DNA from: Nereocystis luetkeana
Taxonomy: Eukaryota > Sar > Phaeophyceae > Laminariales > Laminariaceae
Direction of reading: 5' to 3'
Length of the DNA: 64,000 nt
Assembly: GCA_031213475.1 (NCBI GenBank)
Contig: JARUPZ010000004.1
Span: 2,146,501 to 2,210,500, forward strand
The position numbers and the translations under genes are program-made. Below are positions 48,601 to 58,928 of the stretch, piece by piece; the stretch's first letter is position 1; each line of letters starts with the position of its first letter. The notes under the pieces are model-generated. The model was not told where the DNA came from. It searched no databases and was given only the letters and a program-made list of their open reading frames with translations.

Positions 48601-50938
48601 CGATGACCAGGGTAGCGGCTTGAAGCTACGGGCTAGCCCTTCAATTCAAGCTACACAGCAAGCTCCACCTCTCAGCGGTAGTCCGGCTACAGCGTATCGC
48701 GCAATCTCGCTCTCAATCAGATACTACGCTCTTAATCAGGCGAATATGTTGTTTAGGTGTTTGTCGCCACTCCGACTCTGCCAGAGGCGGCCTTGTCTGG
48801 TTCGCATCGAGTCCTGGGGGCGAGTGCGAACATCGCATTTACTCCTAAGGAAATTGGGTGTATTCTCGTGCATATAGCAAGGCATCAGTCTATGGTACAT
48901 TGTAGTAGACGCTGAGGGGTTCAGCGCGCGGTCTGTCCACTTTCAATTGAAATATTCACCGCTTCAAATCCAGCAGAGTGGAGGCTTGCTGCTTGAGTTC
49001 AGCTGGCACCATTTGCTCCCCATTTATGCCTCTGCTCTTCGTTGTTGAAAACAACGTTACTTACCGGGCATAAAAATGTATATCTGGTCCGAGCCAAAAA
49101 CGGGTAAAATCTGGAATCATACAAACGCCCCACGCCTCGAGCGGGGGGTTTGCCCATGAGAAGCCACAAATATGTTTTTTGCGCCTGGCAGCACTGAGCA
49201 TGCGGCCAACAATACCTATTGAAATTTTGTTTCGTGAGGGTACAGACGCCACAGATCCCCTTCCGACCTGCTGCAGGTCACCAGGCTTTGTTGCGATCAC
49301 CACGGCGGGCGTGCCAAGAATTCCTCTTCTACCCCCCGCAACCCGTTGACGGCTTCAAAGCCTCGACCATCCTCGAGAAACGGCTTGCTAGTCACGAAGA
49401 TATGTTTGCCGTACTAAAAACTGCGCCCCTCTCGATGCGGGCGGGGCAGACGAACTGCACCTCTGTATCCATGGGGCTGTGTGTCCACAGTGCTGTGTTC
49501 CTACTGCTGTGATAATGCAAAGCAACAGTACGTATATAGCATACGCCGTACACATCATATAGCTTAAATCAAGCGCATCCCATGTTCCAAACAAGAAAAA
49601 ACGAAGATATGAAATGAGCGGTTGCATGCACCAGATACATGCTTTCACGTATAGGCGTAGAGAGCGAAGCAGTGGGTGTCCTCTGATTGGTTAAAAATCT
49701 GGCAAAAGCAGTTGAAATATAGACGACGTGGGCAATACCAGGTGTACCTGTCCCATCTGAAGCCAATACGGTTGCGATGTGAGACTGGCCAAGGACAGGC
49801 CTCCCGGCGTGTGTTTCTTACTTTGTGGTAGCGTACACCTGTTTTGGGTAGCAGAATAGGCCAGGTATAGCTTTGTTTCGCTAAAAATCTCAAGTATGAT
49901 ATAACGTTCTACTGTATTACATTGTCATGTACTTCCTACGGTCTTGATGCCTCTTCTTGGCAACAACGATACTTCAACACGTTGTATCATACCAGGTGTC
50001 ATGCTAGTCAAGCAGGTATTCTGCAGGAATACGAACGCACAAATTCTCTTACTATCTCGGGCGATGTCGCTGCTGCTGTACGATCAAGTGCCTGTAGATA
50101 ACGGCGGCACCTAGAAGTAGGCCCAGGAAAGGAGACGGCTGAATGGTGAAAACATAGAGCGGTATGTGCTGGTAATACTCGAGGCCGTCTGAGTCATTTT
50201 GCGTACTTTGTGGCCAACTCTGTGTCCGACGAAATAGTTCATACCGATTTACGCATTGTGCCATGTGGGAAAATGTGTGGTGGATGGCAACATCATTTTG
50301 CAGCTGGTTCATCCATTCCGGTCGCAGTGGTTTATTTTTCTGCCCTTCAGCGTTGTCTATTTTCAATGCATCGCTTGGCAGTACTGTCACGTTGACGACC
50401 TCGATTTGTCCACATCTTCGGTCACTGCTGGCATGCGCGGAGCCAAGGCGGGCGTTAGCCAGCCGCGGCGACGCTGCCCTTGAAATCCATATAGTAAGAT
50501 ATCGTGGTTGGAATAATGTATTCCTATATACGGTTGTACCGGCCAACGCGAGTATACGCTTCCACGTGTACCCATTGTTGGGCGTACGAATCGGTGCACG
50601 TCTGACAAGAGTCGAGAGTTTGCGTGGCCAAAACATCGTGAGAACGTCAGCCGCATCAGAGCAATTGGTGCAGGCTCCCCGGTTGATTAACGTTATCTCA
50701 AGCACGGTGTTTTGCACGTGTGTCTGTCTTGGTCATTCCTAAATCGACCCAAACAACTTGCTTATGGCGCCTTTAAAACGTTACCTCGTTTCCAGAATGT
50801 CACTGCGGTAGTTCCGAGCCTACCAAGAAAAATAAGAAGGGCACGTGCGACTACCAGTGCGGCGGAGACAGTGCAACCGCGTGCGGAGGCGACGGCGCCA
50901 TCAGCGTCTACAAAAACAAGAATTTCAAGACGGCTTGA
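36483..50938 (+). CDS. gene B: secreted vWA-WSC domain protein, 6 coding exons, 455 aa
   Basis: The exons are 36483-36653, 44827-45232, 46044-46130, 47209-47708, 47896-47956 and 50796-50938. The architecture follows gene A: signal peptide to about residue 22, Cys-rich N-terminus, vWA with DGSGS, GGTTTS and VITDG intact, the same unrecognised middle domain, a short linker ([15 protein letters not shown]) and a WSC domain. The last exon is four codons longer (KNKNFKTA end). No stops or frameshifts are seen, so the gene looks functional. Introns 1 (8.2 kb) and 5 (2.8 kb) are inflated by mobile elements, while introns 2-4 are near the size of those in A. The substrates of vWA and WSC are unknown. 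Confidence 0.87.
37871..37979 (+). mobile_element. MITE-1 copy 3, nested in the foldback arm
   Basis: TATTACGGGGGAC and GGTCCCCCGTAATA ends flank the usual AT core. It interrupts the left arm at a point that is continuous in the right arm, near 40325, giving a clean empty-site comparison. Confidence 0.85.
38279..38362 (+). repeat. short dispersed repeat R4, copy 1
   Basis: The unit runs from AGCTTGCAAAGTTGAGTATC through GTCGAACTCTCAGCTGACGT to a TTTTATAA end. Related copies are at 38650-38706 (inside the SINE), 58850-58928 (reverse) and 63888-63955. Confidence 0.65.
38384..38803 (-). mobile_element. tRNA-derived SINE, copy 1 (minus strand)
   Basis: Read on the minus strand, a tRNA-like head (38717-38800) has box A-like TGGTTCCAGTGG and a perfect B box GGTTCGAGCC with a paired T stem (CTGGG/CCCAG). 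A ~300-bp body and an A-rich tail follow. An R4 repeat (about 38650-38706) is inserted between head and body. The whole insert interrupts the foldback left arm. Confidence 0.8.
40888..40990 (+). mobile_element. SINE body relic
   Basis: The string GCGCGATAAAAATAGAACGT followed by ACCGGGTGGGGAAGGG aligns to the SINE body at 58420-58465. The head and tail are gone. Confidence 0.5.
42664..42780. repeat. GC-rich hairpin with 15-bp perfect arms
   Basis: TACTGCCCGCGACAT at 42664 is the exact reverse complement of 42766-42780. The centre repeats CATGCC/GGCATG words. It lies 15 bp before MITE-1 copy 4 and may be another small element. Confidence 0.65.
42796..42904 (-). mobile_element. MITE-1 copy 4
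   Basis: It has TACGGGGGGCCATAGTTAAC at one end and GTTAACTATGGTCCCCCGTA at the other, with the core reversed relative to copy 1. Confidence 0.85.
43238..43425 (-). mobile_element. SINE body relic
   Basis: CCCATCCCATTTATTATCCT, then CACTACGGACCGGCGTTGCC and TCGTCGACT align to the SINE body on the minus strand with many substitutions. No tRNA head is seen. Confidence 0.55.
44548..44656 (+). mobile_element. MITE-1 copy 5
   Basis: TTACGGGGGGGCATAGTTAA and ACTATGGTCCCCCGTAATA ends, with the core in the same orientation as copy 1. It lies 170 bp before gene B exon 2. Confidence 0.85.
44827..45232 (+). CDS. gene B coding exon 2 (vWA core)
   Basis: 406 nt, gap-free against gene A. It encodes [20 protein letters not shown] and MIVITDGRSSS. 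Differences cluster in helices, while the MIDAS residues are unchanged. Confidence 0.93.
46044..46130 (+). CDS. gene B coding exon 3 (end of vWA)
   Basis: 87 nt after CACCCGCCGCAG, encoding ELLAIGGNDAHVFEVANFAL, with donor GTAAGC as in gene A. Confidence 0.88.
46525..46616. mobile_element. MITE-2 copy 1 (diverged hairpin)
   Basis: CCTTTTAGCACCGCACTCCC and GGGACTGGGGTCCTAAA ends, with inner GGGACAAA/TTTGTCCC arms. It aligns to 60153-60246 and lies in gene B intron 3. Confidence 0.65.
47209..47708 (+). CDS. gene B coding exon 4 (middle domain, linker, start of WSC)
   Basis: 500 nt. It shares [16 protein letters not shown] and FEVMLDVCN with gene A. The linker is one repeat unit long. The donor is CAG then GTGAGA. 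Confidence 0.9.
47896..47956 (+). CDS. gene B coding exon 5 (middle of WSC)
   Basis: 61 nt after TGCTTCTCAG, encoding ICADICDCLEWQYFATAEGS, with donor GTGGGT. Confidence 0.87.
47994..48032. repeat. AT/ATAC microsatellite
   Basis: Irregular TATATA and CATATATA runs lie just after gene B exon 5. Confidence 0.85.
48085..48200 (-). mobile_element. MITE-1 copy 6 (most diverged)
   Basis: Ends TTACGAGAGACTACA and GGTTCCCCGTAGCA keep the layout, and the core GTACCGTAGGTCCTGTT matches copies 2 and 4. The terminal repeats no longer pair well, so it is old. Confidence 0.55.
48271..48755. mobile_element. ~490-bp foldback element in gene B intron 5
   Basis: AGAACAACATATATATCCGC with TCTGATTGAGAGCGAGA (48271-48326) is inverted at 48705-48755 over about 55 bp. 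Internal GTAGCT/AGCTAC words add more hairpin. No coding frame. Confidence 0.65.
50052..50717 (-). CDS. antisense 221-codon frame in gene B intron 5, unrecognised
   Basis: It is open from ATG at 50717 to a stop at 50052 on the strand opposite gene B. The C-terminus has EYYQHIPLYVF, a hydrophobic stretch SPFLGLLLGAAVIYRHL and a basic end. This faintly recalls the last segment of RTA1-like membrane proteins, but no other helices are present. It may be a decayed insert or retrocopy, or chance, since a 159-codon plus-strand frame overlaps it. Confidence 0.25.
   Translation of the reverse strand: MQNTVLEITLINRGACTNCSDAADVLTMFWPRKLSTLVRRAPIRTPNNGYTWKRILALAGTTVYRNTLFQPRYLTIWISRAASPRLANARLGSAHASSDRRCGQIEVVNVTVLPSDALKIDNAEGQKNKPLRPEWMNQLQNDVAIHHTFSHMAQCVNRYELFRRTQSWPQSTQNDSDGLEYYQHIPLYVFTIQPSPFLGLLLGAAVIYRHLIVQQQRHRPR
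50796..50938 (+). CDS. gene B coding exon 6 (end of WSC, stop)
   Basis: After GTTTCCAG it encodes ECHCGSSEPTKKNKKG, then SATACGGDGAISVYKNKNF and TGA. Confidence 0.9.
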
Positions 50939-51179
50939 CGCGAGTGACTGAGAACATGGTAGAAGTATTCTCCAGCTGATGGACTTCCCCTGGGGGCAAC
51001 ACTTTATTGGCAAACTATCTGTACGCCTTGTTCATGGTTTCCTAGTGGATGATATCGGCGGCGGTAGAGAAATTGCAATCGACGGGAAGAACCACTGGAA
51101 ACACTGCGTATCACCGTCAAGCTTGGCATCGTAGTAATCTATTGCGTCAGCGATTGGTGGTGGAGGAGGTATATGATAT

Positions 51180-51990
51180 TTGCACGTTTTCCGGGTCACA
51201 CCCTAGGGGCGAAGGACTCAGTGCGAAGCGGAGGCGTAAGAAGCGTCAGCGTCTTCCAAATCCGTAGCTTCGACGATACGGTTGCTGCGAAGTGTTCGAA
51301 CGCCTTGGTGGATGCTGTTGCAATAGTATAATTGTATTCTGAATTTTGCGGGCAAGCATGTTGGTTGTTGGCACGGTCTGCCCCAGCACGATGCCTGTCT
51401 GTGGGACGTATCGCCAGTGGCTTGCCGACGTGGATCGGGTATTATCACTGCTGCATATGGCGACGCAGTGCATATCATTGGGGTATGGAACAGAGTGTGA
51501 CAGAGGGGCATCGTGCAGAATTTGCGCAGTACGTGCGGCGGATCGTGGGAAGCACCTCGCGTTTGCTTTACGTATGCGTCTGATTTAAACGCATCTGAAC
51601 TTTTTGCACGGCTGACCCTGGGTGCGAAGACCCTAATGCCCAGTCGAGTCGTGAGGAGCATTAGCGTCTTCCAACTCGACAATGTCGACGACACGGGTTC
51701 TGTAAAACGCACTACATTCTCGGCGGATATTGCTGTAGTCGTGTGCTAACATGCTTTGTTTTTCCGACAGCTGTGTTGTTGGTGTTGCTGACGTCGTCTG
51801 GGTCAGAAAGAGGGCTGTCTTTGGAACGGGTCGTTAGGAGCTTATCGGCGTGGAGTGTGTGTTGTCAGGGCTGCATATTATGGTTTGACAAAGTGTATGT
51901 CGTATCAGTAGGGAACGGAGCGTGACGGGGGGGCATCGTGGACAACATGCGCAATGTATGCTCCTGAGCGGAGCGAGCACTTCTCTTTTG
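51180..51990 (+). repeat. two decayed tandem copies of the gene B last-exon region
   Basis: Units carry SGGVRSVSVFQI (near 51225) and VVRSISVFQLDNVDDT (near 51645), echoes of the WSC tail CGGDGAISVY, spaced 418 bp. The spacer matches that behind gene A, including a GGGGGGCATCGTG string and GGAGCGAGCAC. Frameshifts mark them as pseudo-exons. Confidence 0.7.
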
Positions 51991-53836
51991 ATCCAAGCAT
52001 GCATAGGATGATCGCGCCACTCGGATTTGATGCCAGAGAATATGTTCTTGTTTCACCGGCGAACACAAAGTACAGTATCTGTCACTCAGATCCTCGCTCT
52101 GAGGGCCCATGTGTTCAAGTGAGCAGCATAAGATTCATATCCACGTCGATATATATCTACGTGAGGTAGATTTTGCATTTGCATCCTAAGGTGTTCAACG
52201 AGAAGGAACCTTAATGCGTATGATTGCAAGCGCTTGAGAGACTGATGGTCTGTGCTCCATGCACACATACAATCGAGACGAGCGTTTCACAGCTTTTGAA
52301 GAAAAAAAAAAACGTGATTTTGATTAGCATACGAATACCCGAGTACTCTCAATCTGTGCGAGCTACATGAAATAATGTTAGTCGGAAGTATCAGCAGGGG
52401 CTTATGAAGGTGCAGGGCGCGCAGAGATACATCTCTAAGGCGCTGCATATCGACCGGATCACATATGGTGATGGCCGTTGAATAGGAAGCTGAGCTGACG
52501 GACTTGGGTAGAGGGACCAGACAACCGAACGGGTGTGGTGCCGCCAAAATATATCGGAGCGACTCTGTCGATCGATACAAAACATAAGGAAGCAAACTCA
52601 GCTAATCGACTGGTGAAACCAAACATGCAAAGTAGGCACATACTCCCCCGATGGGTAACCAACGACGCGAGCGGCTTCATGTGTCGTCGTGGATGCCCAC
52701 AGCCAGCGCCTGTTTATTTCCGGCAGCACGGCCCAGTAGCGGAGCTAGCTCCTGTCGGGAACCCTATGGGGAGCAGAACTAGCTGTGCTATCTCGTGTAT
52801 CGAGCTCAATTACATGGCCCTGGATAAGGTATCGCCGATGGTTTACACGTATCCGAACTGCCCCATTTAGGGTCCGGCAACGTCCCCGTATCACAACCAC
52901 CTTGTCACGTGAACCATTCAAAAACGTTTTACAGTGTTCGACAGGTTCGGGCATGGTGCAAGACCTATTTTTCAATCAATCTGCAATTCGTTGGGTCTGG
53001 ACAAATAATGCCGCAACCCATACATAGAAGGAAGCAGAGTAAAACACGAAAATGCGGGACTCAGTCGTAAAGCTGGTGTCGAAGCTGCGAACGAAATCTG
53101 TAACATTGCAGACGAGCAGTTGCTATCGCTAGGGTGGTGCCTTGTTTCCGTGGTTTTCCCCCCTAGAAATTCGAAATTTTGCCCCAAGCACGACCTCGAA
53201 AATGTTTGTTAAATGCGGCGCTACTTCCTTGAAACATATCACTTACTAACTTATTGTTTATGACATGCTGACCGGTAGTTCCTCGTTTCAGGATCTCGAC
53301 TGATCTGATCACACGGATCTAGCAACCGGTGACCTTGCAGTCGGAATGAGCCAGAAGCCGGACATCAGCAGGCGCCACCCATTGGTGCATAAAGGTGGAC
53401 CACCGATGGCGTATAGGTCGCTCATGGGTGTCCAATATTTCCCCCATGGATCTCCCACATATTATTTTTTGACTTCCCACATATTCCTGGTACTCAACCG
53501 TGGTTCACCCATGACTTGCCCATGCCTGGCCCAGGGGTTTATCGCGGCCTTTGGGTTGGCCGTCGGCTGCTCGTCGGAATACCGTGGGATTCCCTTGCGT
53601 TCCCATACCATGGGACACCCCTCCAATGCCCCGGAAAAGCGATTTACATTACCCGAACAAAATAGCAATACCCGTACTGTGCTTGATGAAATTCCCGGTA
53701 AGTGCACCCAAATGTGCCTGTAGAAAAGAGAACCTTTAACAATATCGGAGAAGGGATCTTTAGGTTGGTAGGCTGTTCAGGTGTTTTGGTTCCTGTCGGG
53801 ATCGAGGTACGGGCGAAGACCCAACCCAACCCCTGA
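51991..53836. other. no recognisable gene
   Basis: A 125-codon frame at 53346-53723 lies in a CCATGG-rich stretch with many short palindromic words. It has no domain. Confidence 0.45.
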
Positions 53837-53864
53837 CTCTAACCCTAACCCTAACCCTGACCCC
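53837..53864. repeat. short interstitial telomere-like tract
   Basis: CTCTAACCCTAACCCTAACC then CTGACCCC gives three near-perfect CCCTAA units within a CCCAACCC-rich flank. Confidence 0.8.
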
Positions 53865-56088
53865 AAACCGCAGCCGACACGGGCCAAAACTCGTCATTAA
53901 CGCGGCTGCGCCGCGTTTGTATCGAACCAGGAAATTTCTCAGTTGCAGACGACGATTCCGAAGTGCAGACCACGTTACGCGTTTTTCAAGTCAAAAACAA
54001 CCCTAAAGATCCCTTCTCTCAGATTGCTAAACCTACTCGTAGAAAATCTCAATATCGGGCATCAATCAATGGAAATCATCGTTGCCAATTTCCGTCGGTA
54101 ATAAAACTGCGGCCCCTATTCAAAGTATTTTTTTGCGTTGACGACTTCGCCGGTGAACCGGTGAACGACAGCGGAGAAAACACATTAATTCTCGCTGCTG
54201 GAGTTTTTACTCCGAGAAAATTACCGAGTTTTGTGCTGACTAATTCCAGGTATGTGAGAATGGTTTCAGTTTGAGGTACGCATGCAACAATTGCGCGTGC
54301 AAACATACTGTGCCGTACATAGAATACTGTATTTTTCTTAGTCTAATGACCTTTAGGACCCGTCGTGAAGATAATTTTTTTTTAATGATAATCGAGTAGG
54401 AAAACACTAATTCGATTTGATTTCAGTGGAATTTCGTAAAAAACTATGCCCTTGCGTCTTATCGAGGAATATCGCTTTTGAAATAATCGAGTATCTCAAA
54501 AGGGACAACGAACACCCGAGGGCAACCAATGAGGCGAACGACTGCCCGCGTCCTCCCCGGGGCGCCGCGGTCAGCGGTCGGTTGTTTCTGCCGGCAGAGA
54601 TTATCGCTTCTGGGGCGTCTTGGGGTGGCTGGCGCAACCCCAAAGCCCAAGCGACGGGGATACAGCGATCGCACTTCGGAGCGAAGTCGTGACCTGGTCG
54701 GTGTTCGTGTGGTTTCCGAGGCAAAGAGGGATGGAAAACTGGTTTCGACGTCCTTGTCAATGTTAGTGGCGCCGTGCATGTTCTACTCGGTGCTAGTGGC
54801 CGTCGGACCTCGCGCTGCGGCCGCTCCGGTGGCCCTGTCTCGGGGATGGTGGATCTCGCCTGTGAAACAGTCGACGACGCGGTTCACGTTACCGTGGCTT
54901 GCTTCAGTTTCAAGAACATGCTACGTCGAGTTGGACAAGCTTCCGCAATTGAATAATACGAAAGAGCAAAGAAGTCCCAAAATGATTCCTGTCGAATTCA
55001 TTTTTTCTCCGTTTTGTTTGAATTAATGTCAAAATGTCTGCTTGGTGATTCACTTTTCGACCAATCAGGTGCATTCCAAATCAAATTATTGGCGGAGTAT
55101 TCATTAATAAACGTTTCTCGTTACGATGGGCTCTAGGCAACTCGTGAGTTTGCTCGTCGAATTGCCCATAGCTCGCCCCCCGGAAATTAGTGCAATAGAC
55201 TAGTTTTGTACAGCTTGCACACCGTAAGCGTGACCCTGCTGTGTGGTGGCTCAGATAGCTCCCACAAATCACCGGTGGGAGGTTCGTGCAGGAGAGTCCT
55301 CGCAAAACCTCACCCTCGGCAGCAGACGTATTAGTAAGCTAGAAAAAAGGCCTACGTACCGGGAAAAGTGTGGTAAATCGAATTGCGCTTGCCGAGCACC
55401 CGCTGGTGCAGCTATCTCCCCTCTCTCTATATATATATGTTTGCTCATATGAATCATACCACGGGAACCTCTTCCTACACCATCTATCTCTAACCGCCGG
55501 CAACCACAGTTAAGTAGAATGCAGGGAAACCGGGGACGATGCAGTACAACTGTACTGTGGTTACTCCAGTATAGCTCTCACTACTAGGCGAAACTGTGAC
55601 AGCTCATGTGCAACTCTCACGGGAGTTTATGAACCCCCGTCAAAAGCGCTTATTATAGATATGAAAACAAAGTGCTGATTCCTCGAATCAATGTACTACG
55701 AACTGACGTGCCCGACGTTAGAAAAATACTGCTCCATTAGATATGCCCTTCGACAACCTTCAATTATCTCTTGGTCACGGGGTATTTCTCACATCGCACA
55801 GTTGATTCTGTGGTGACAAACAAACGTGACGACAACTACGAACATGATCCAAAATTGATTGCCACGTGGGCTGCAGCTATAATGCCCCACACCGAGATAG
55901 AGCGAGCTCCCCCTGGGCAATCGACCCGTGCATATCCTACGGACATATATATATATAATTTCAGCAGAATACAAAAGATATCGCACACACCGCAGCAGGA
56001 CCACACAAAGCACCAACAGCCCCCAACGTTCACGCAGGCTATGCAAGTTTGTCCGTCCACCGGAGTCTTGCGGCAGGACTTGGCGTCG
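53865..56088. other. no recognisable gene
   Basis: Overlapping frames at 54407-55026 on both strands (up to 165 codons) lie in a locally GC-richer patch. No domain or splice support was found. Confidence 0.4.
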
Positions 56089-56107
56089 ATACCCCTCAAC
56101 GTTTGAC
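56089..56107 (+). promoter_or_regulatory. conserved upstream element of gene C
   Basis: ATACCCCTCAACGTTTGAC is identical to the element before gene A. Confidence 0.6.
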
Positions 56108-56202
56108 CGTTACGCTTCTATGGAGTTTCTCAGAAAAGTTGGCGGGCTTTGAGTTAGAGCGAAGTTTCTGTTCACTCGTCGTAGTTGGTTGAGCAGATCG
56201 CG

Positions 56203-56371
56203 CCCCTACTCTGTCACTTCCGTCTTCCGACCTGCCTTCCTTGTGTCCAGTTTTTCTTCCGCCGGTCCGTAGCCAAGCACATCGTTGTGGCCCAAGACGA
56301 GTCACAGCCGCCGGGCGATATTCGAAGCGGGTATCTTTTCCGACTACCCTTAACGTGGTATCGCATACCAG
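56203..56371 (+). other. putative leader exon of gene C
   Basis: The CCCCTACTCTGTCACTTCCG block aligns to exon 0 of A and B. The ancestral donor position (GTCCAG at about 56250) is followed by TTTTTC, not GTAAGC. A usable CCAG-GTAAGC donor is found about 120 bp downstream at 56371. The leader may therefore be longer than in A and B, with a leader intron of about 4 kb. Confidence 0.4.
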
Positions 56372-57191
56372 GTAAGCTAAGGAAACATTTTCAAGGCTCT
56401 GAAAAAGGAGTGCTACTCGAACTAATAATGTTGTTGCCGATCCTCTTCATGAGCAAAGCAACTGCAGTAAGTACTCGTGTGATACTATTACGGGCACTAT
56501 TTCGTTGTTGTCCTCAATCTGCGGTAGGCAAAAAAGCTAGTACGTTGACCATAACCTCGTTTTACGAGTATGAGGGTTGAATGTACCATCGAGCGCACAC
56601 CGAAGCGACGAGATGAAGAGCATGGAGCGGGTGTAGCAAGGGAGCCCTGAGTGTGGGAAATGACAGGTAGAGGTGTACGAAACCAATAATAAAAATAAGT
56701 AATCGAATAGATCGAGGATGTAAGGACGTACACCACGACGTACAACATTGTTTGCTGAGGTGGGGCGTGAGGTGATATCATCAGTAAAACATGTCAATCC
56801 ACAATGCTAACAAGCAATAAGATGTGCGTGGGTTGGGTAGGAGCGGGGAGATCTCCATGAATCCAGCACAAAATTGTACCTGATATATGTTTTAGGTTGT
56901 TCTGCATTTAAATTTTCTGCACGGCGCGACTCGCCGAACACGTGGATAGCATACCGTTCTTAGTCAAATATTGATTCAGTGCCAAAGTGTCCACGAGAGA
57001 GTGCCCCGTGTGGTCGGCGGTGCTTCTATCGCGCAGACCCTCTCGTAAAACGCATGGAATATGTATGCATGCCTCCCGGGTATTTACTGGGGTGAAGCTT
57101 TTTTACGTCAAAGCCTCGACTATACGTACTACTTACTGCTGTGTACCAGTAGTAGACAACAACTATATGTCGCCGCTGCTTCCGCTGCAGA

Positions 57192-57223
57192 TTGCTGCTG
57201 CTGCTGCCGCTGCTGCTGCTTGC
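57192..57223. repeat. TGC trinucleotide repeat
   Basis: A short interrupted (TGC)n run inside the putative gene C leader intron. Confidence 0.85.
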
Positions 57224-57697
57224 CGCGGGTATAGCCATATATATTCCTGCTGTACAACAGTAAGTACCCATAACTTATGTGTGCTGCTTCTTCCTCGGTA
57301 ACTGCTCACCTGGTACATTCTTCGAAATATTTGGGAGGGAGAGTTATTTAGTTTTTGGATTGAGGGAGAACAAATCGTTGGTGGGGACAAACTACTGCGG
57401 CAGTAGCCCAGATTGGAGTGGGATTTTTTATTCGGAAGTAAGTGCTACAGCAGAGGAGGGTTCAATACGCCACCTTATCGAACATCAATCCATTTGAGAC
57501 CCCGGGATAGGGGCCAAAACATGGATACCCTTCGTGTTACGAACGGTCTACGAGTAGCGCGAGCGTCCAGCAGTATACCAGTAAAACCATCTTACGCCCG
57601 TCCATCAAACTACTCCCATTGTGGGCCCAGACGCCAATATGTATACCCCCCCCCCGAATTCCTGCAGTGACGCTCTCTGTACGTAGTAGTAGTCATT

Positions 57698-58165
57698 TTG
57701 TACCGTCTATTTACTCCCTCGTCTTCTGCAGTCATCCTTGCTGGTCGTATGATACGATCCTCCTGTGACACGTACAGTACAACTCACGCGAGGTACGTAC
57801 GGATGTTTGTCTTTTCTTGCAATCGAACCATGGGCACGTGTGTTGAAGAAAACCCCGCGAATCTGCGGAAAACGTTCGTGGCTTCCCGTCCTGGGCCATT
57901 GATCCTAGGATGCACACAACAAGCAATCTTTCGATCCTCCTGTGATGCGTACAGTGAAACGTACGCCAGCTACGTATGTACGGATGTTTGTCTTTTCTGG
58001 GAACCGAAATATGAGTATACGTGTATTGAACAAACCTCCTCGAATCTGCGGAAAACGTTCGTCGCTTCCCGTGTTGGGTCATATATTATAGGGTGCACAT
58101 ACAACAAATCATATTTCCCCTTTGATGCATTTTACAAAAAAATCATATATCCCCGTAAAAAATAA
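57698..58165 (+). repeat. 177-bp tandem repeat with a 155-codon open frame
   Basis: Unit 1 starts CGATCCTCCTGTGA at 57755, unit 2 at 57932, and a fading third begins near 58109. The period is 59 codons exactly, so the frame stays open and encodes two copies of a Cys-containing segment with RSSCD and NLRKTFVASR. The opposite strand is also open across both units. No family is recognised. It may be a minisatellite that happens to be open, or an exon of unknown function. Confidence 0.5.
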
Positions 58166-58224
58166 AAAAACGTCGTGAAAGAACGTCGTCTCAGTTATTT
58201 TCTGGAAAAATAAATCGTCGCGTA

Positions 58225-58549
58225 GTCCGGTCGCCCCGGTGGTTCAAGTGGTTAACCTCGAATTCTACTTGTTTGAGTCCTGGGTTCGAGCCCTAGGAGG
58301 GTCGGACTTTGACTTTATTTGCAAAAATAAAAAAAGGGATTCAATTGTTGAGAGCGCCTTGCAGCGTGGGTAGGCACAATTCGATGCGAGTCGACGAGGG
58401 AAGAAAAGGCTGAAATCTTCTCGCGATAAAAATGAAGGCACGTACCGTAGCGGGAAGGGGGGAGAAGAGCCTGCTATGTGACCCCGGATCTGAGTTACGA
58501 GTTGGAAGGAGAGAGAGAAGAAGATGTGCGAAGATAATGAATGGGATGG

Positions 58550-58588
<39 letters not shown>
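58225..58588 (+). mobile_element. full tRNA-derived SINE, copy 2, with 39-A tail
   Basis: The tRNA-like head (58225-58307) has TGGTTCAAGTGG and GGTTCGAGCC. A body follows (GATTCAATTGTTGAGAGCGC and then GCGATAAAAATGAAGGCACG), ending in an uninterrupted poly-A at 58550-58588. The long clean tail suggests recent insertion. Confidence 0.87.
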
Positions 58589-58591
<3 letters not shown>

Positions 58592-58849
58592 CGCCGTGAC
58601 GTTTGAACCACAGTTCGGCGAGAATAGTCTGCGGAAAAAAATGATGTAGATCTCGACGTTCGGCCCGCTTTTTCATCTACCAGGTACTATAACTCCAGTG
58701 CCGATTGCGCATTGCTCATCATACTCTCATCACCTACCAGATACAAAGCATGAACCCGCAAGAACTAAAACCTCCGGTTATCAACTGGCGCTACTGCCGT
58801 TGTACACCCCTTCCATTCGCGGGTCCAAACACGTGTGTGTTCATTACTG

Positions 58850-58928
58850 TTATAAAAAAATCCAACTAAGTACGTCCGCTGTGAGTTCAACCGATCGGCA
58901 GATCGATCGATACTCAACTTTGCAAGCT
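58850..58928 (-). repeat. short dispersed repeat R4, copy 3
   Basis: This is the reverse complement of the 38279 unit, including GATCGGCAGATCGATCGATA and CAACTTTGCAAGCT. Confidence 0.65.

Larger units (their letters stand above)
47957..50795 (+). other. gene B intron 5, 2.8 kb
   Basis: It is nearly eight times the length in gene A. It contains an AT microsatellite (47994-48032), a diverged MITE-1 copy, a ~490-bp foldback element (48271-48755) and an antisense 221-codon frame. Confidence 0.75.
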
